From a bacterium (GTDB lineage: Bacteria; SM23-31; JAUVVT01), in NCBI GenBank assembly GCA_030616165.1, contig JAUWXV010000029.1:1-23914 (forward strand): a stretch of 23,914 nucleotides of DNA. Reading direction: 5' to 3'. This document shows, piece by piece, positions 1 to 6,734 of this stretch (the first letter of the stretch is position 1; each line of letters opens with the position of its first letter). The notes under the pieces were generated by a model. That model ran no database searches, had not been told where the DNA came from, and was given only the letters and a program-made list of their open reading frames with translations. The translations under genes were made by a program, and so were the position numbers.

Positions 1-95
1 CTTGTCCGCCTCTGGCGGGCTTGTCCGCCTCTGGCGGGCTTGTCCGCCTCTGGCGGGCTTGTCCGCCTCTGGCGGGCTTGTCCGCCTCTGGCGGG
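1..95. repeat. Five exact tandem copies of a 19-bp hairpin-forming unit
   Basis: Five identical 19-bp units (CTTGTCCGCCTCTGGCGGG) run head to tail from the first base of the window, so the array may continue further left. Each unit folds by itself: CCGCC and GGCGG pair around a TCT loop. The units are far more G+C-rich than the surrounding genes. There are no spacers, so it is not a CRISPR array. The core resembles the single CCCGCC/GGCGGG hairpin at 14547-14562, which suggests one dispersed repeat family. Confidence 0.95.
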
Positions 96-120
96 TTTAC
101 CCGCCCTGCCTTTTATTTTC
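90..120 (+). terminator. GGCGGG/CCCGCC hairpin followed by a T-rich run
   Basis: GGCGGG (90-95) pairs perfectly with CCCGCC (100-105) across a TTTA loop. After five bases a run TTTTATTTTC follows. On the plus strand this looks like an intrinsic terminator for a gene left of the window. The 5-bp gap before the T run and the overlap with the last tandem repeat unit weaken the call; it may be only a repeat remnant. Confidence 0.3.
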
Positions 121-132
121 ATTATTCGTGGC

Positions 133-156
133 GCTCTGAAAGAGCATGAACGTTCA
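133..156. repeat. Small hairpin plus 10-bp palindrome downstream of pgeF
   Basis: GCTCT (133-137) and AGAGC (141-145) pair across a GAA loop, and TGAACGTTCA (147-156) is a perfect palindrome. They lie 57-80 bp past the pgeF stop. Neither is followed by a T run on the minus strand, so I see no classical terminator for the five-gene run. The GA-containing loop resembles the hairpins at 23664-23750. Confidence 0.5.
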
Positions 157-212
157 GTTTTCAATTATTATCAGGTTTTTGTCAAATTTCTTTTAATATT
201 ATAAATCATTTA

Positions 213-986
213 TTATTTTTTCATTCCTATGACAGCCACCATCCTTCCGGTACAACCTTTATCCCTGCGATAAGAAAAAAACATCTCATCATTACAGGAT
301 GTGCAGCCATCGCTTCTCTCAATATTTTTATCTTTTACACCCACATCATTCAGTTGTTTGACAATCATATTCTCAATACTCAAGTTCCAGCGTTCTTTAC
401 TATTTTTTACAAGAAATTCTTGATTAAACAATCCTGCAACATCTTTTCGGACAACATAACAACATTGTTTAATATGTGGGCTAATGCCGATTAATAAATT
501 TTCAGGTCTGATATTATATACTCCGCAAATTTTTTTTATACCCTTTTCTACTATTTCAACAGATATGCTCCTCCAACCCGCATGAAACAATCCAACCACT
601 CTCTTGTTAGGTTCAAAAACCATAATTGAAGCACAATCAGCATAAGTCCCGCATAGAAATATATCACAAATATCGGTTATTAATCCATCACCAATACCTA
701 AATTACCTGACTTTTCTGCTACTATTACATTATCTCCATGAACCTGAATAATTCTGGCGGTTCTATCCTCAGAAATATTTAAAGTATTAAAAAATCTATT
801 CCTGTTTTTTATTACATTTTCCGAAACGTCCTCAGTTGAAAAACCAAGATTAAGAGAATCATATGGCTGTTTGGAAAATCCTCCGAGTCTGGTGCTGAAT
901 ACAGCAATCAGTTCATCAAATTTTTTGAAAATATTCCATTTATAAAAAACAAGCCCTTCCTTCTTCTGAAAATACATATTAGTCAA
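213..986 (-). CDS. pgeF: PgeF/YfiH-type multicopper-oxidase-fold (laccase-domain) protein
   Basis: This is a 257-residue member of the YfiH/PgeF/LACC1 family. Members act on purine nucleosides (phosphorylase/deaminase activity), and in E. coli PgeF edits mis-made muropeptide precursors. Family signatures are visible in order: QVHGD (81-85, with zinc-ligand-type H83), YADC (115-118, C118), FHAGWRS (134-140, H135) and FSYRRDKGCTGR near the C-terminus (237-248). Length is typical and the metal/catalytic His-Cys-His set is intact. The start is TTG at 986, with AAGG six bases upstream. An ATG three codons in sits too far from that site. It begins 8 bp after larE and is the last gene of the five-gene run. 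Role in purine metabolism or wall editing is inferred from the family only. Confidence 0.88.
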   Translation of the reverse strand: MTNMYFQKKEGLVFYKWNIFKKFDELIAVFSTRLGGFSKQPYDSLNLGFSTEDVSENVIKNRNRFFNTLNISEDRTARIIQVHGDNVIVAEKSGNLGIGDGLITDICDIFLCGTYADCASIMVFEPNKRVVGLFHAGWRSISVEIVEKGIKKICGVYNIRPENLLIGISPHIKQCCYVVRKDVAGLFNQEFLVKNSKERWNLSIENMIVKQLNDVGVKDKNIERSDGCTSCNDEMFFSYRRDKGCTGRMVAVIGMKK

Positions 987-994
987 TCAGAACC

Positions 995-1810
995 TTATTT
1001 ATTTCTGAAAAGGACTTCGTTCATACTTCCCTGCCGATATCCTTCAAGGTCTAAAGTAACATATATATATCCAACTTCTTTAATCTTTTTTACTACCCGT
1101 TCTCTCATCTTACGGTCTAAAAACTTATCTATCTCATCTTGAGACAGCTCAATTCTAATTGTTTCATCATAATGTCTGGCTCGGACATTCTTAAACCCCT
1201 CATCATGAAGGTAATTTTCGACTTCATCAATCATCCTTAATTTTTTCAGGTCGATTTTTTCTCCATAGGGAAAACGTGACGAAAGACAAGCAAGAGCGGG
1301 CTTATCCCAGGTAGGAAGATTCAGCATTTTAGATAACTGGCGTATTTCATTCTTTGAAAGACCTGCCTCTTTCAAAGGGCTTCTTATATTTTTTTCTTCT
1401 AAAGCCTTCATTCCAGGTCTGTAATCTCCCAAATCATCCGAATTTGACCCATCAACAATATTTTTAAAATTCTCTTTTTTTGCAATATCTTTGACCTTGG
1501 TAAAAAGTTCAGTTTTGCAGAGATAACACCTATTAACAGGATTCTCTCTAAATTTTGCGTTTTCCGTCTCTTTTGTCTGGATGACTTTTATTTTCACACC
1601 GATTTGAGATGCAGTTTTCAACGCCTCTTTATATTCTCTTGATGGGTATGTAGGAGAAGTAGCAAGTATCCCAAGAACCCTATCACCAAGAACGCCTCTG
1701 GCAACTTTTAATAAAAATGTACTGTCAACACCACCCGAAAATGCCACAACAACATCCCCCATACTTTTGAGGATATTTTTCAATTTTTCTAACTTTTCAT
1801 CTATATTCAA
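995..1810 (-). CDS. larE: LarE-type ATP-dependent sulfur transferase (three-cysteine form)
   Basis: This is a 271-residue PP-loop ATPase. LarE adenylates the carboxylates of pyridinium-3,5-biscarboxylate mononucleotide and inserts sulfur, making the nickel-pincer nucleotide of lactate racemase-type enzymes. Visible are the PP-loop SGGVDS (25-30), NRCYLCK (93-99), DYRPGMKA (129-136), ACLSSRFPYG (174-183) and a conserved C-terminal DLEGYRQGSMNE (254-265). C175 matches the sacrificial cysteine of Lactobacillus LarE. C95 and C98 are additional, as in LarE proteins that carry a [4Fe-4S] cluster and can turn over catalytically. The start is TTG at 1810 with AAAGGG about 7 bp upstream. It lies 19 bp after the LpoA-like gene. 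No larA, larB or larC is in the window. Confidence 0.87.
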   Translation of the reverse strand: MNIDEKLEKLKNILKSMGDVVVAFSGGVDSTFLLKVARGVLGDRVLGILATSPTYPSREYKEALKTASQIGVKIKVIQTKETENAKFRENPVNRCYLCKTELFTKVKDIAKKENFKNIVDGSNSDDLGDYRPGMKALEEKNIRSPLKEAGLSKNEIRQLSKMLNLPTWDKPALACLSSRFPYGEKIDLKKLRMIDEVENYLHDEGFKNVRARHYDETIRIELSQDEIDKFLDRKMRERVVKKIKEVGYIYVTLDLEGYRQGSMNEVLFRNK

Positions 1811-1829
1811 ATTTTATCCCTTTTTAATA

Positions 1830-3734
1830 TTACTGAATTTCAATTATTTCTCCATCATAATATTTCAAAATTTTTACAAATTTATTCATCCTTGAACTTC
1901 TATTGAAAGAGATTTTCCCTTTTATACCCTGAAAATTCTCAATTTGAAACAATTCATTTCTTAAATCCTCCCTTGTTGACGCTCCCCTTTCAATCGCATT
2001 TAAAAATAGACTCGCACAATCATAACCATAAACCTCCGGCAAACTGGGTGTTCTGCCGTATTTTAACCTGAATTTGCTTATGAATTCTGAAAAAAGTATA
2101 TTTGATTCCTCAATAAAATAATCAGAGGTGAATACCATATCATCTATATAATTTATATTACTTTCTAAAAGAGTTGGATTATACCATTTAGCTCCACCAA
2201 GAACCTGTGTCTTAATATTATAAAACGGAAATTGTGAAACCACGACTTTCAGGTCCTCTTTTTCAACCGGTAAAAATAATCCATCAATTGAGGTAATAGG
2301 TATATCTAATGAATCAATTTCAATTTTAGCATCCGAATCAATTTTTTCTGAAATTTCCAATTTTTTCCTTAAAAAAAATTCGTTCTGAAAAACCTGTATT
2401 CCTTCTTCATCCAATATTGAAATTATAATACTATCAGCAATAGCTTGAAGACTGTCCAGAAACATCATCTCAAATCCTTGATTCCGAATATTCTCAAATT
2501 GCATTGCAAGGTCAATAGCACCTGGGAAATATCCCTGCTCAGATACGATAGTTCCACCATTCCTATCAATAATCTCTTTAAAATATTCATCAATTTCTTG
2601 TCCATAGCGACTGATAGGTGCCAAAATGGCAAATGTCTTTAAACCAAGTTCTTTTATTGCATATTCTGCAATACTTTTAACATGAGTAAAATAATCAGCA
2701 TTAACTTGAAAAACACATTCCCCCATAGATGAGAATCCGGTGTTGCTGGTTAATGGAAAAATCACCGGAACTCTTTTATAATTGGCTTCAACTGATACTG
2801 GAACACAAATATTCTCATAAATAGGACCCAATATCCCAATCATAAATTCATTTTCCACTAACCTCTTCACAGCCATAACTCCCTCAATCGGGTCACCTTT
2901 TGAATCTTCAATAAGAAAATTTACTTTCCTTTTATGCTTTTCATTAAACTCCTCTCTTGCAAGTTCTGCACCTTCATATATCCCCTTCCCTAAATTAGTA
3001 AATTCCCCCTCAAGGGGTAAAATCAAACCTATTACAACACCCCGTTCTCTTAATTCATTTATATATCTCCATAGCATTAATGCCTGATTATAATAGAATT
3101 TCTTCTTTCCAAATTTCAATATTTTATTTAAAAGACCCTCTGCAGTATTCAATTCTCCCGATTTTATATATTTGCCGGCAATCTTTATATCAAGAATACA
3201 ATGTATATCTGGATCATCAAATTCGATTTTTATATTTTCTAAATCTCTTATTTCTAAATCCTCTGAAAATAGATTTAGAGCATTTGTTACTGCTTTCATT
3301 GATAACGCCGACTGTTTTTCAACATCAAAAATGGTTAAATATTCTCCAAGAGCCTGACCAAAAAGGTTCATCTTATAATAATTATTCCCAAGTAAATACA
3401 GGCAACCAGCCCTGAGTCCATCTGAAGGATAATTTCTTAAAAATTTCTTCAAAATAGTAATTGAATTAACATAATCCCCCATTTCATAAAGCGACTGTCC
3501 TTGCATAAATAGCGAATATTCCCTCAACACTCTGCCGGCATCTTCTAATGCAGGACTGCTGAATGATTCATATGCTTTTAGATATTTTCCATCATTATAG
3601 TAGTTTACACCCGCTATGAAAAGACTATCTGCAAAAGATTTAATATCTTTGTTTGAACCTTCAACAGCTTTATCTAAGTTAATTATAAATAATATAATTA
3701 AACAACAAAGAGCCGAAATTAACTTTCTTAACAT
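1830..3734 (-). CDS. LpoA-like envelope protein: TPR region plus periplasmic-binding fold
   Basis: The product is 634 residues. An N-terminal signal peptide (hydrophobic core about 5-20, no lipobox cysteine at the cleavage region) is followed by TPR-like helices (about 32-225; for example GVNYYNDGKYLKAYESF and GDYVNSITILKKFLRNYP). A type I periplasmic-binding fold follows (about 233-615, beginning VVIGLILPLEGEF). This order is that of LpoA, the activator of penicillin-binding protein 1A. Proteins of this design in FCB bacteria are usually named penicillin-binding protein activator or ABC substrate-binding protein. No ABC permease or ATPase is nearby, which argues against a simple uptake role. 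It sits 27 bp after trkH and 19 bp before larE. The exact partner and ligand are unknown. The ribosome-binding site is weak. Confidence 0.7.
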   Translation of the reverse strand: MLRKLISALCCLIILFIINLDKAVEGSNKDIKSFADSLFIAGVNYYNDGKYLKAYESFSSPALEDAGRVLREYSLFMQGQSLYEMGDYVNSITILKKFLRNYPSDGLRAGCLYLLGNNYYKMNLFGQALGEYLTIFDVEKQSALSMKAVTNALNLFSEDLEIRDLENIKIEFDDPDIHCILDIKIAGKYIKSGELNTAEGLLNKILKFGKKKFYYNQALMLWRYINELRERGVVIGLILPLEGEFTNLGKGIYEGAELAREEFNEKHKRKVNFLIEDSKGDPIEGVMAVKRLVENEFMIGILGPIYENICVPVSVEANYKRVPVIFPLTSNTGFSSMGECVFQVNADYFTHVKSIAEYAIKELGLKTFAILAPISRYGQEIDEYFKEIIDRNGGTIVSEQGYFPGAIDLAMQFENIRNQGFEMMFLDSLQAIADSIIISILDEEGIQVFQNEFFLRKKLEISEKIDSDAKIEIDSLDIPITSIDGLFLPVEKEDLKVVVSQFPFYNIKTQVLGGAKWYNPTLLESNINYIDDMVFTSDYFIEESNILFSEFISKFRLKYGRTPSLPEVYGYDCASLFLNAIERGASTREDLRNELFQIENFQGIKGKISFNRSSRMNKFVKILKYYDGEIIEIQ

Positions 3735-3761
3735 ATTTTTTTAATTTGATGTATTAAAATA

Positions 3762-5204
3762 TTAAACTTTCCATAATCTTTTATTAAAAAGCACCAAAAC
3801 TGTGTATAGTTCAAGTCTTCCAAGAATCATACAAAAAACAAGAACACACTTACCCAAAGAAGGTATATGAGAATAATCAAAAGCCGGACCCACCGACCCA
3901 AGTCCAGGACCAATATTACCAATACAGGCGGCGGAAGCACCTATCGACGTAACTATGTCTAATCCAAGAAATGACATTATAATCGCAGTAACTGCAAATA
4001 TCCCAATATACAATAACAAAAATGCAAGTATTTTGGAAATAATATCATTAGGAACAGATTTATCACCAAATTTTACATAAATAACAGCGTTTGGATGAAT
4101 TGACTTTTTTAATTCTACAAAACCGCTTTTAATTAAAAGTAAAATTCTAACAATCTTCATACCACCTCCTGTAGAACCTGCACACCCTCCGAAAAACATA
4201 AGTGTAAATAATATCAATTGAGAAGTATATGACCATTTAATATAATCTTCAGTAACAAATCCGGTAGTTGTTCCAATTGAAACAGATTGAAAAATCGACT
4301 TTTGAAAAGCCTCTCCAATATTGTTATAATTATTTATATATGTATCACCGGTTAAATATAACGTAGCAGCAGCAAGTATCCCAACATAAAATAAAAATTC
4401 TTTATCCTTAAAATAACATAAAAGGCTCCCCTTCAAAGCGCGAAAATGCATTGCAAAATTAATCCCTGCAAGAAACATAAAAAACGCTACCACAGCATCG
4501 ATGTAAACACTATTATAAGCACCGATACTACTGTTTTTTGTTGAGAATCCACCAGTCGCCATACATGTAAAAGTATGACATATAGAATCAAAGAAGGACA
4601 TTCCTGCTATTTTAAGCAAAACAATCTCCGCAGCAGAAATAAGAAGATAAACCCCCCATAAAATTTTCGCAATTTGTCCAACTCTGGGGGCGATTTTATC
4701 ATGAGTCGGACCTGGGACTTCAGCCTTAAAGAGCTGCATACCCCCTATACCAAGTATTGGCAGAACTGCGAGAGAGAGAACGATAATTCCCATTCCGCCT
4801 ATCCATTGAGTCTGGCTTCTCCATAATAGGATGCACTTAGGAAGAACCTCAATATCATTGAGAATCGATGCCCCAGTGGTTGTAAATCCGGAAGTAGTTT
4901 CGAAAAAAGCATTAATAAAGGAATTGGTAGAATTGGTTAATAAAAATGGGAGAGTGCCAAAAAGTGACATCATCAACCATCCAAATGAGACTATGGCAAA
5001 ACCTTCCTTCGCACGTATCTCTCCTCTCATTTTTGTGAGTATTAGAATTATCAGACCGGATGAAACAGTTATCAAAAAAGAAAGAAATATACCAAACCAA
5101 TCGCTCTCTTTGTAAACAAATGCGCATATCAAGGGGAGCAGCATAGAGATTCCGAGAAAAAATATTATTGAACCCAGTATATGGACTACTGATTGAATTC
5201 TCAT
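3762..5204 (-). CDS. trkH: Trk/Ktr-type potassium channel subunit TrkH
   Basis: This 480-residue polytopic inner-membrane protein is the pore subunit of a K+ uptake system. The four pore loops of the TrkH/KtrB superfamily are present: TTTGAS (108-113), MATGGFS (215-221), GTTTGFVT (311-318) and NIGPGLG (430-436), each with the glycine that lines the selectivity filter. The glycine-rich GGCAGSTGGGMK (339-350) corresponds to the gating intramembrane-loop region. The C-terminus, ILGRLELYTVLVLF, is typical of the family. Its ATG follows the trkA stop codon with no gap, so translation is probably coupled. Length is normal. It should work with the RCK protein encoded just upstream. Confidence 0.95.
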   Translation of the reverse strand: MRIQSVVHILGSIIFFLGISMLLPLICAFVYKESDWFGIFLSFLITVSSGLIILILTKMRGEIRAKEGFAIVSFGWLMMSLFGTLPFLLTNSTNSFINAFFETTSGFTTTGASILNDIEVLPKCILLWRSQTQWIGGMGIIVLSLAVLPILGIGGMQLFKAEVPGPTHDKIAPRVGQIAKILWGVYLLISAAEIVLLKIAGMSFFDSICHTFTCMATGGFSTKNSSIGAYNSVYIDAVVAFFMFLAGINFAMHFRALKGSLLCYFKDKEFLFYVGILAAATLYLTGDTYINNYNNIGEAFQKSIFQSVSIGTTTGFVTEDYIKWSYTSQLILFTLMFFGGCAGSTGGGMKIVRILLLIKSGFVELKKSIHPNAVIYVKFGDKSVPNDIISKILAFLLLYIGIFAVTAIIMSFLGLDIVTSIGASAACIGNIGPGLGSVGPAFDYSHIPSLGKCVLVFCMILGRLELYTVLVLFNKRLWKV

Positions 5205-6554
5205 TTAACTAAATATTTTTTCAACTTTTGGTATAGCCTCTGGTAATGCAAAAACAATAACCTTATCATTTGGTTCAATATGGCTTGTCCCAACAGGTAT
5301 GATTACCTCATTATCTCTAAATATCGCTCCTACTATTGCACTATTAGGAAATCCCGAATCTTTCAATTGTTTTTTAGTTATTTGCGAACCCTCCTGAGCA
5401 ACTATCTCCATTACTTCCGCATCAATCTCCTTTAAGGTAGAAACAGATATAACATGTCCCCTTCTGATAAATCTCAATATTGCATCAACAGTGGTGAACT
5501 TTTTGCTTATTGCCACATCAAGACCAATGGAATTCATAATAGGAATGTACTCAGACTTATTGATAAGCGCCATCACCCGTTTCACACCAAGATGCTTAGC
5601 CAGAAGGCTTGAAATAAGATTATCCTCATCATCATTAGTAAGTGCAATAAAAGCATCCATATCGGATATTCCCTCTGCTGCCAGAAGGTCTATATCTGTC
5701 CCATCACCCTGTATAACAAGGGTTTTGTTCAATTTATCAGCAATTATCTGAGATTTTTCTTTGTCCGATTCTATAAGTTTTATATCCACATCCTTCATCT
5801 TTTCAAGTTCGCCAGCGACAAGCCTGCCAATTTTACCCCCTCCAAGTATCATCAGACTATTAATCTTCTCATCTTCTTTTCCAACAAGTTTCAAAACACC
5901 AGGGATTGAATCTACTTTTGCAATTATGAATATCTGGTCTCTGAAAAATATCAAATCCTTTCCCTTAGGAATAATGGTTTTCCCATTTCTATATATAGCA
6001 ACCGTTCTGAAAATCGTTTCATGAAAATCTTTGGTTATTTGATAAAGAGGACTGCCAACAATCGGTGCAGTCCTTGAATCTATTCTGATACCGAGAATCT
6101 GTAATCCTTCTTTTTCATAATCTATAACATCTGTAGCCGAAGACCTCTTCAAAAGCCTTATTACCTCTTCTGCAGTTTCTTCTTCTGGATGAATCATCAG
6201 ATCAATTCCAAGTTGCTCTGGAGTTATTATTGCATCCTTTGAAGTATATTCTGGATTCCTGACCCTTGCAACCTTCTTTGGAACCCCCATTTTATTCGCA
6301 AGTATACAGGAGACTATGTTTACTTCATCAATATTTGTAACAGATATAAATATATCTGCTTCTTTAACACCGGCCTCTATCAAAGTCTCAATACTTGCAC
6401 CACTTCCTTGAATTGCTATTACATCCAAATTCTCTTGAACTTTGATGCACCTTGAATGGTCGCTTTCTACAACAACAACGTCATGATTCTCACTCGAGAG
6501 CATCTTCGCCAGATGAAAACCAACTACCCCTGCACCTATAACTGTTATTTTCAA
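5205..6554 (-). CDS. trkA: Trk potassium uptake regulator TrkA (two RCK domains)
   Basis: This 449-residue cytoplasmic protein is built from two RCK modules, each a Rossmann nucleotide-binding domain plus a TrkA_C domain. The first Rossmann motif is VIGAGVVGFHLA (5-16), ending at acidic E30/D32. The second is LGGGKIGRLVAGE (237-249), ending at E262/D264. TrkA rings bind NAD(H), ATP or ADP and gate TrkH. The gene begins with TTG at 6554; no in-frame ATG lies close enough to keep the first glycine motif intact. A weak AGAG lies about 8 bp upstream. It is the first gene of the five-gene minus-strand run, after a 180-bp gap that holds the terminator of the RND gene. Confidence 0.95.
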   Translation of the reverse strand: MKITVIGAGVVGFHLAKMLSSENHDVVVVESDHSRCIKVQENLDVIAIQGSGASIETLIEAGVKEADIFISVTNIDEVNIVSCILANKMGVPKKVARVRNPEYTSKDAIITPEQLGIDLMIHPEEETAEEVIRLLKRSSATDVIDYEKEGLQILGIRIDSRTAPIVGSPLYQITKDFHETIFRTVAIYRNGKTIIPKGKDLIFFRDQIFIIAKVDSIPGVLKLVGKEDEKINSLMILGGGKIGRLVAGELEKMKDVDIKLIESDKEKSQIIADKLNKTLVIQGDGTDIDLLAAEGISDMDAFIALTNDDEDNLISSLLAKHLGVKRVMALINKSEYIPIMNSIGLDVAISKKFTTVDAILRFIRRGHVISVSTLKEIDAEVMEIVAQEGSQITKKQLKDSGFPNSAIVGAIFRDNEVIIPVGTSHIEPNDKVIVFALPEAIPKVEKIFS

Positions 6555-6560
6555 TTTTTT

Positions 6561-6589
6561 TCTCTAAATAATTTATCTATAAATGTCAA
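6561..6589 (-). promoter_or_regulatory. Possible promoter for the trkA-pgeF run
   Basis: On the minus strand a perfect -35 hexamer TTGACA (6584-6589) is followed, after 17 bp, by TAGAGA (6561-6566), a poor -10. It would place the transcription start almost at the TTG start codon of trkA, giving an almost leaderless message. A start a little further upstream is equally possible in this very A+T-rich stretch. Confidence 0.3.
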
Positions 6590-6656
6590 TTTTAATCAAA
6601 TTTTTTACAAATTGCAAGTAATATTTGATTAGTTTAAGTTTTTCATTAACAATAAA

Positions 6657-6680
6657 TTAAAAACGCCCAAAAAATTGGGC
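6657..6680 (-). terminator. Intrinsic terminator after the RND pump gene
   Basis: Read on the minus strand, GCCCAA (6680-6675) pairs with TTGGGC (6670-6665) across a TTTT loop and is followed by GTTTTTAATTT. It lies about 55 bp after the RND stop codon and before the trkA promoter region. It therefore separates the two minus-strand transcription units. Confidence 0.75.
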
Positions 6681-6734
6681 ATATATAACTCTTAAAATAA
6701 CAATGTAATATGTAAAAATATTAAAAACTCAATT

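Noticed and set aside
1-95. CRISPR array
   Set aside because: Units are 19 bp and directly abutting with no unique spacers, and no cas genes are near.
3080-3415. Plus-strand open frame of 111 codons
   Set aside because: It lies wholly inside the LpoA-like gene on the other strand. It has no ribosome-binding site or recognisable domain, and the overlapping minus-strand gene has clear family features.
4831-5115. Plus-strand open frame of 94 codons over trkH
   Set aside because: It is the antisense of conserved TrkH pore-loop sequence, with no independent evidence of coding.
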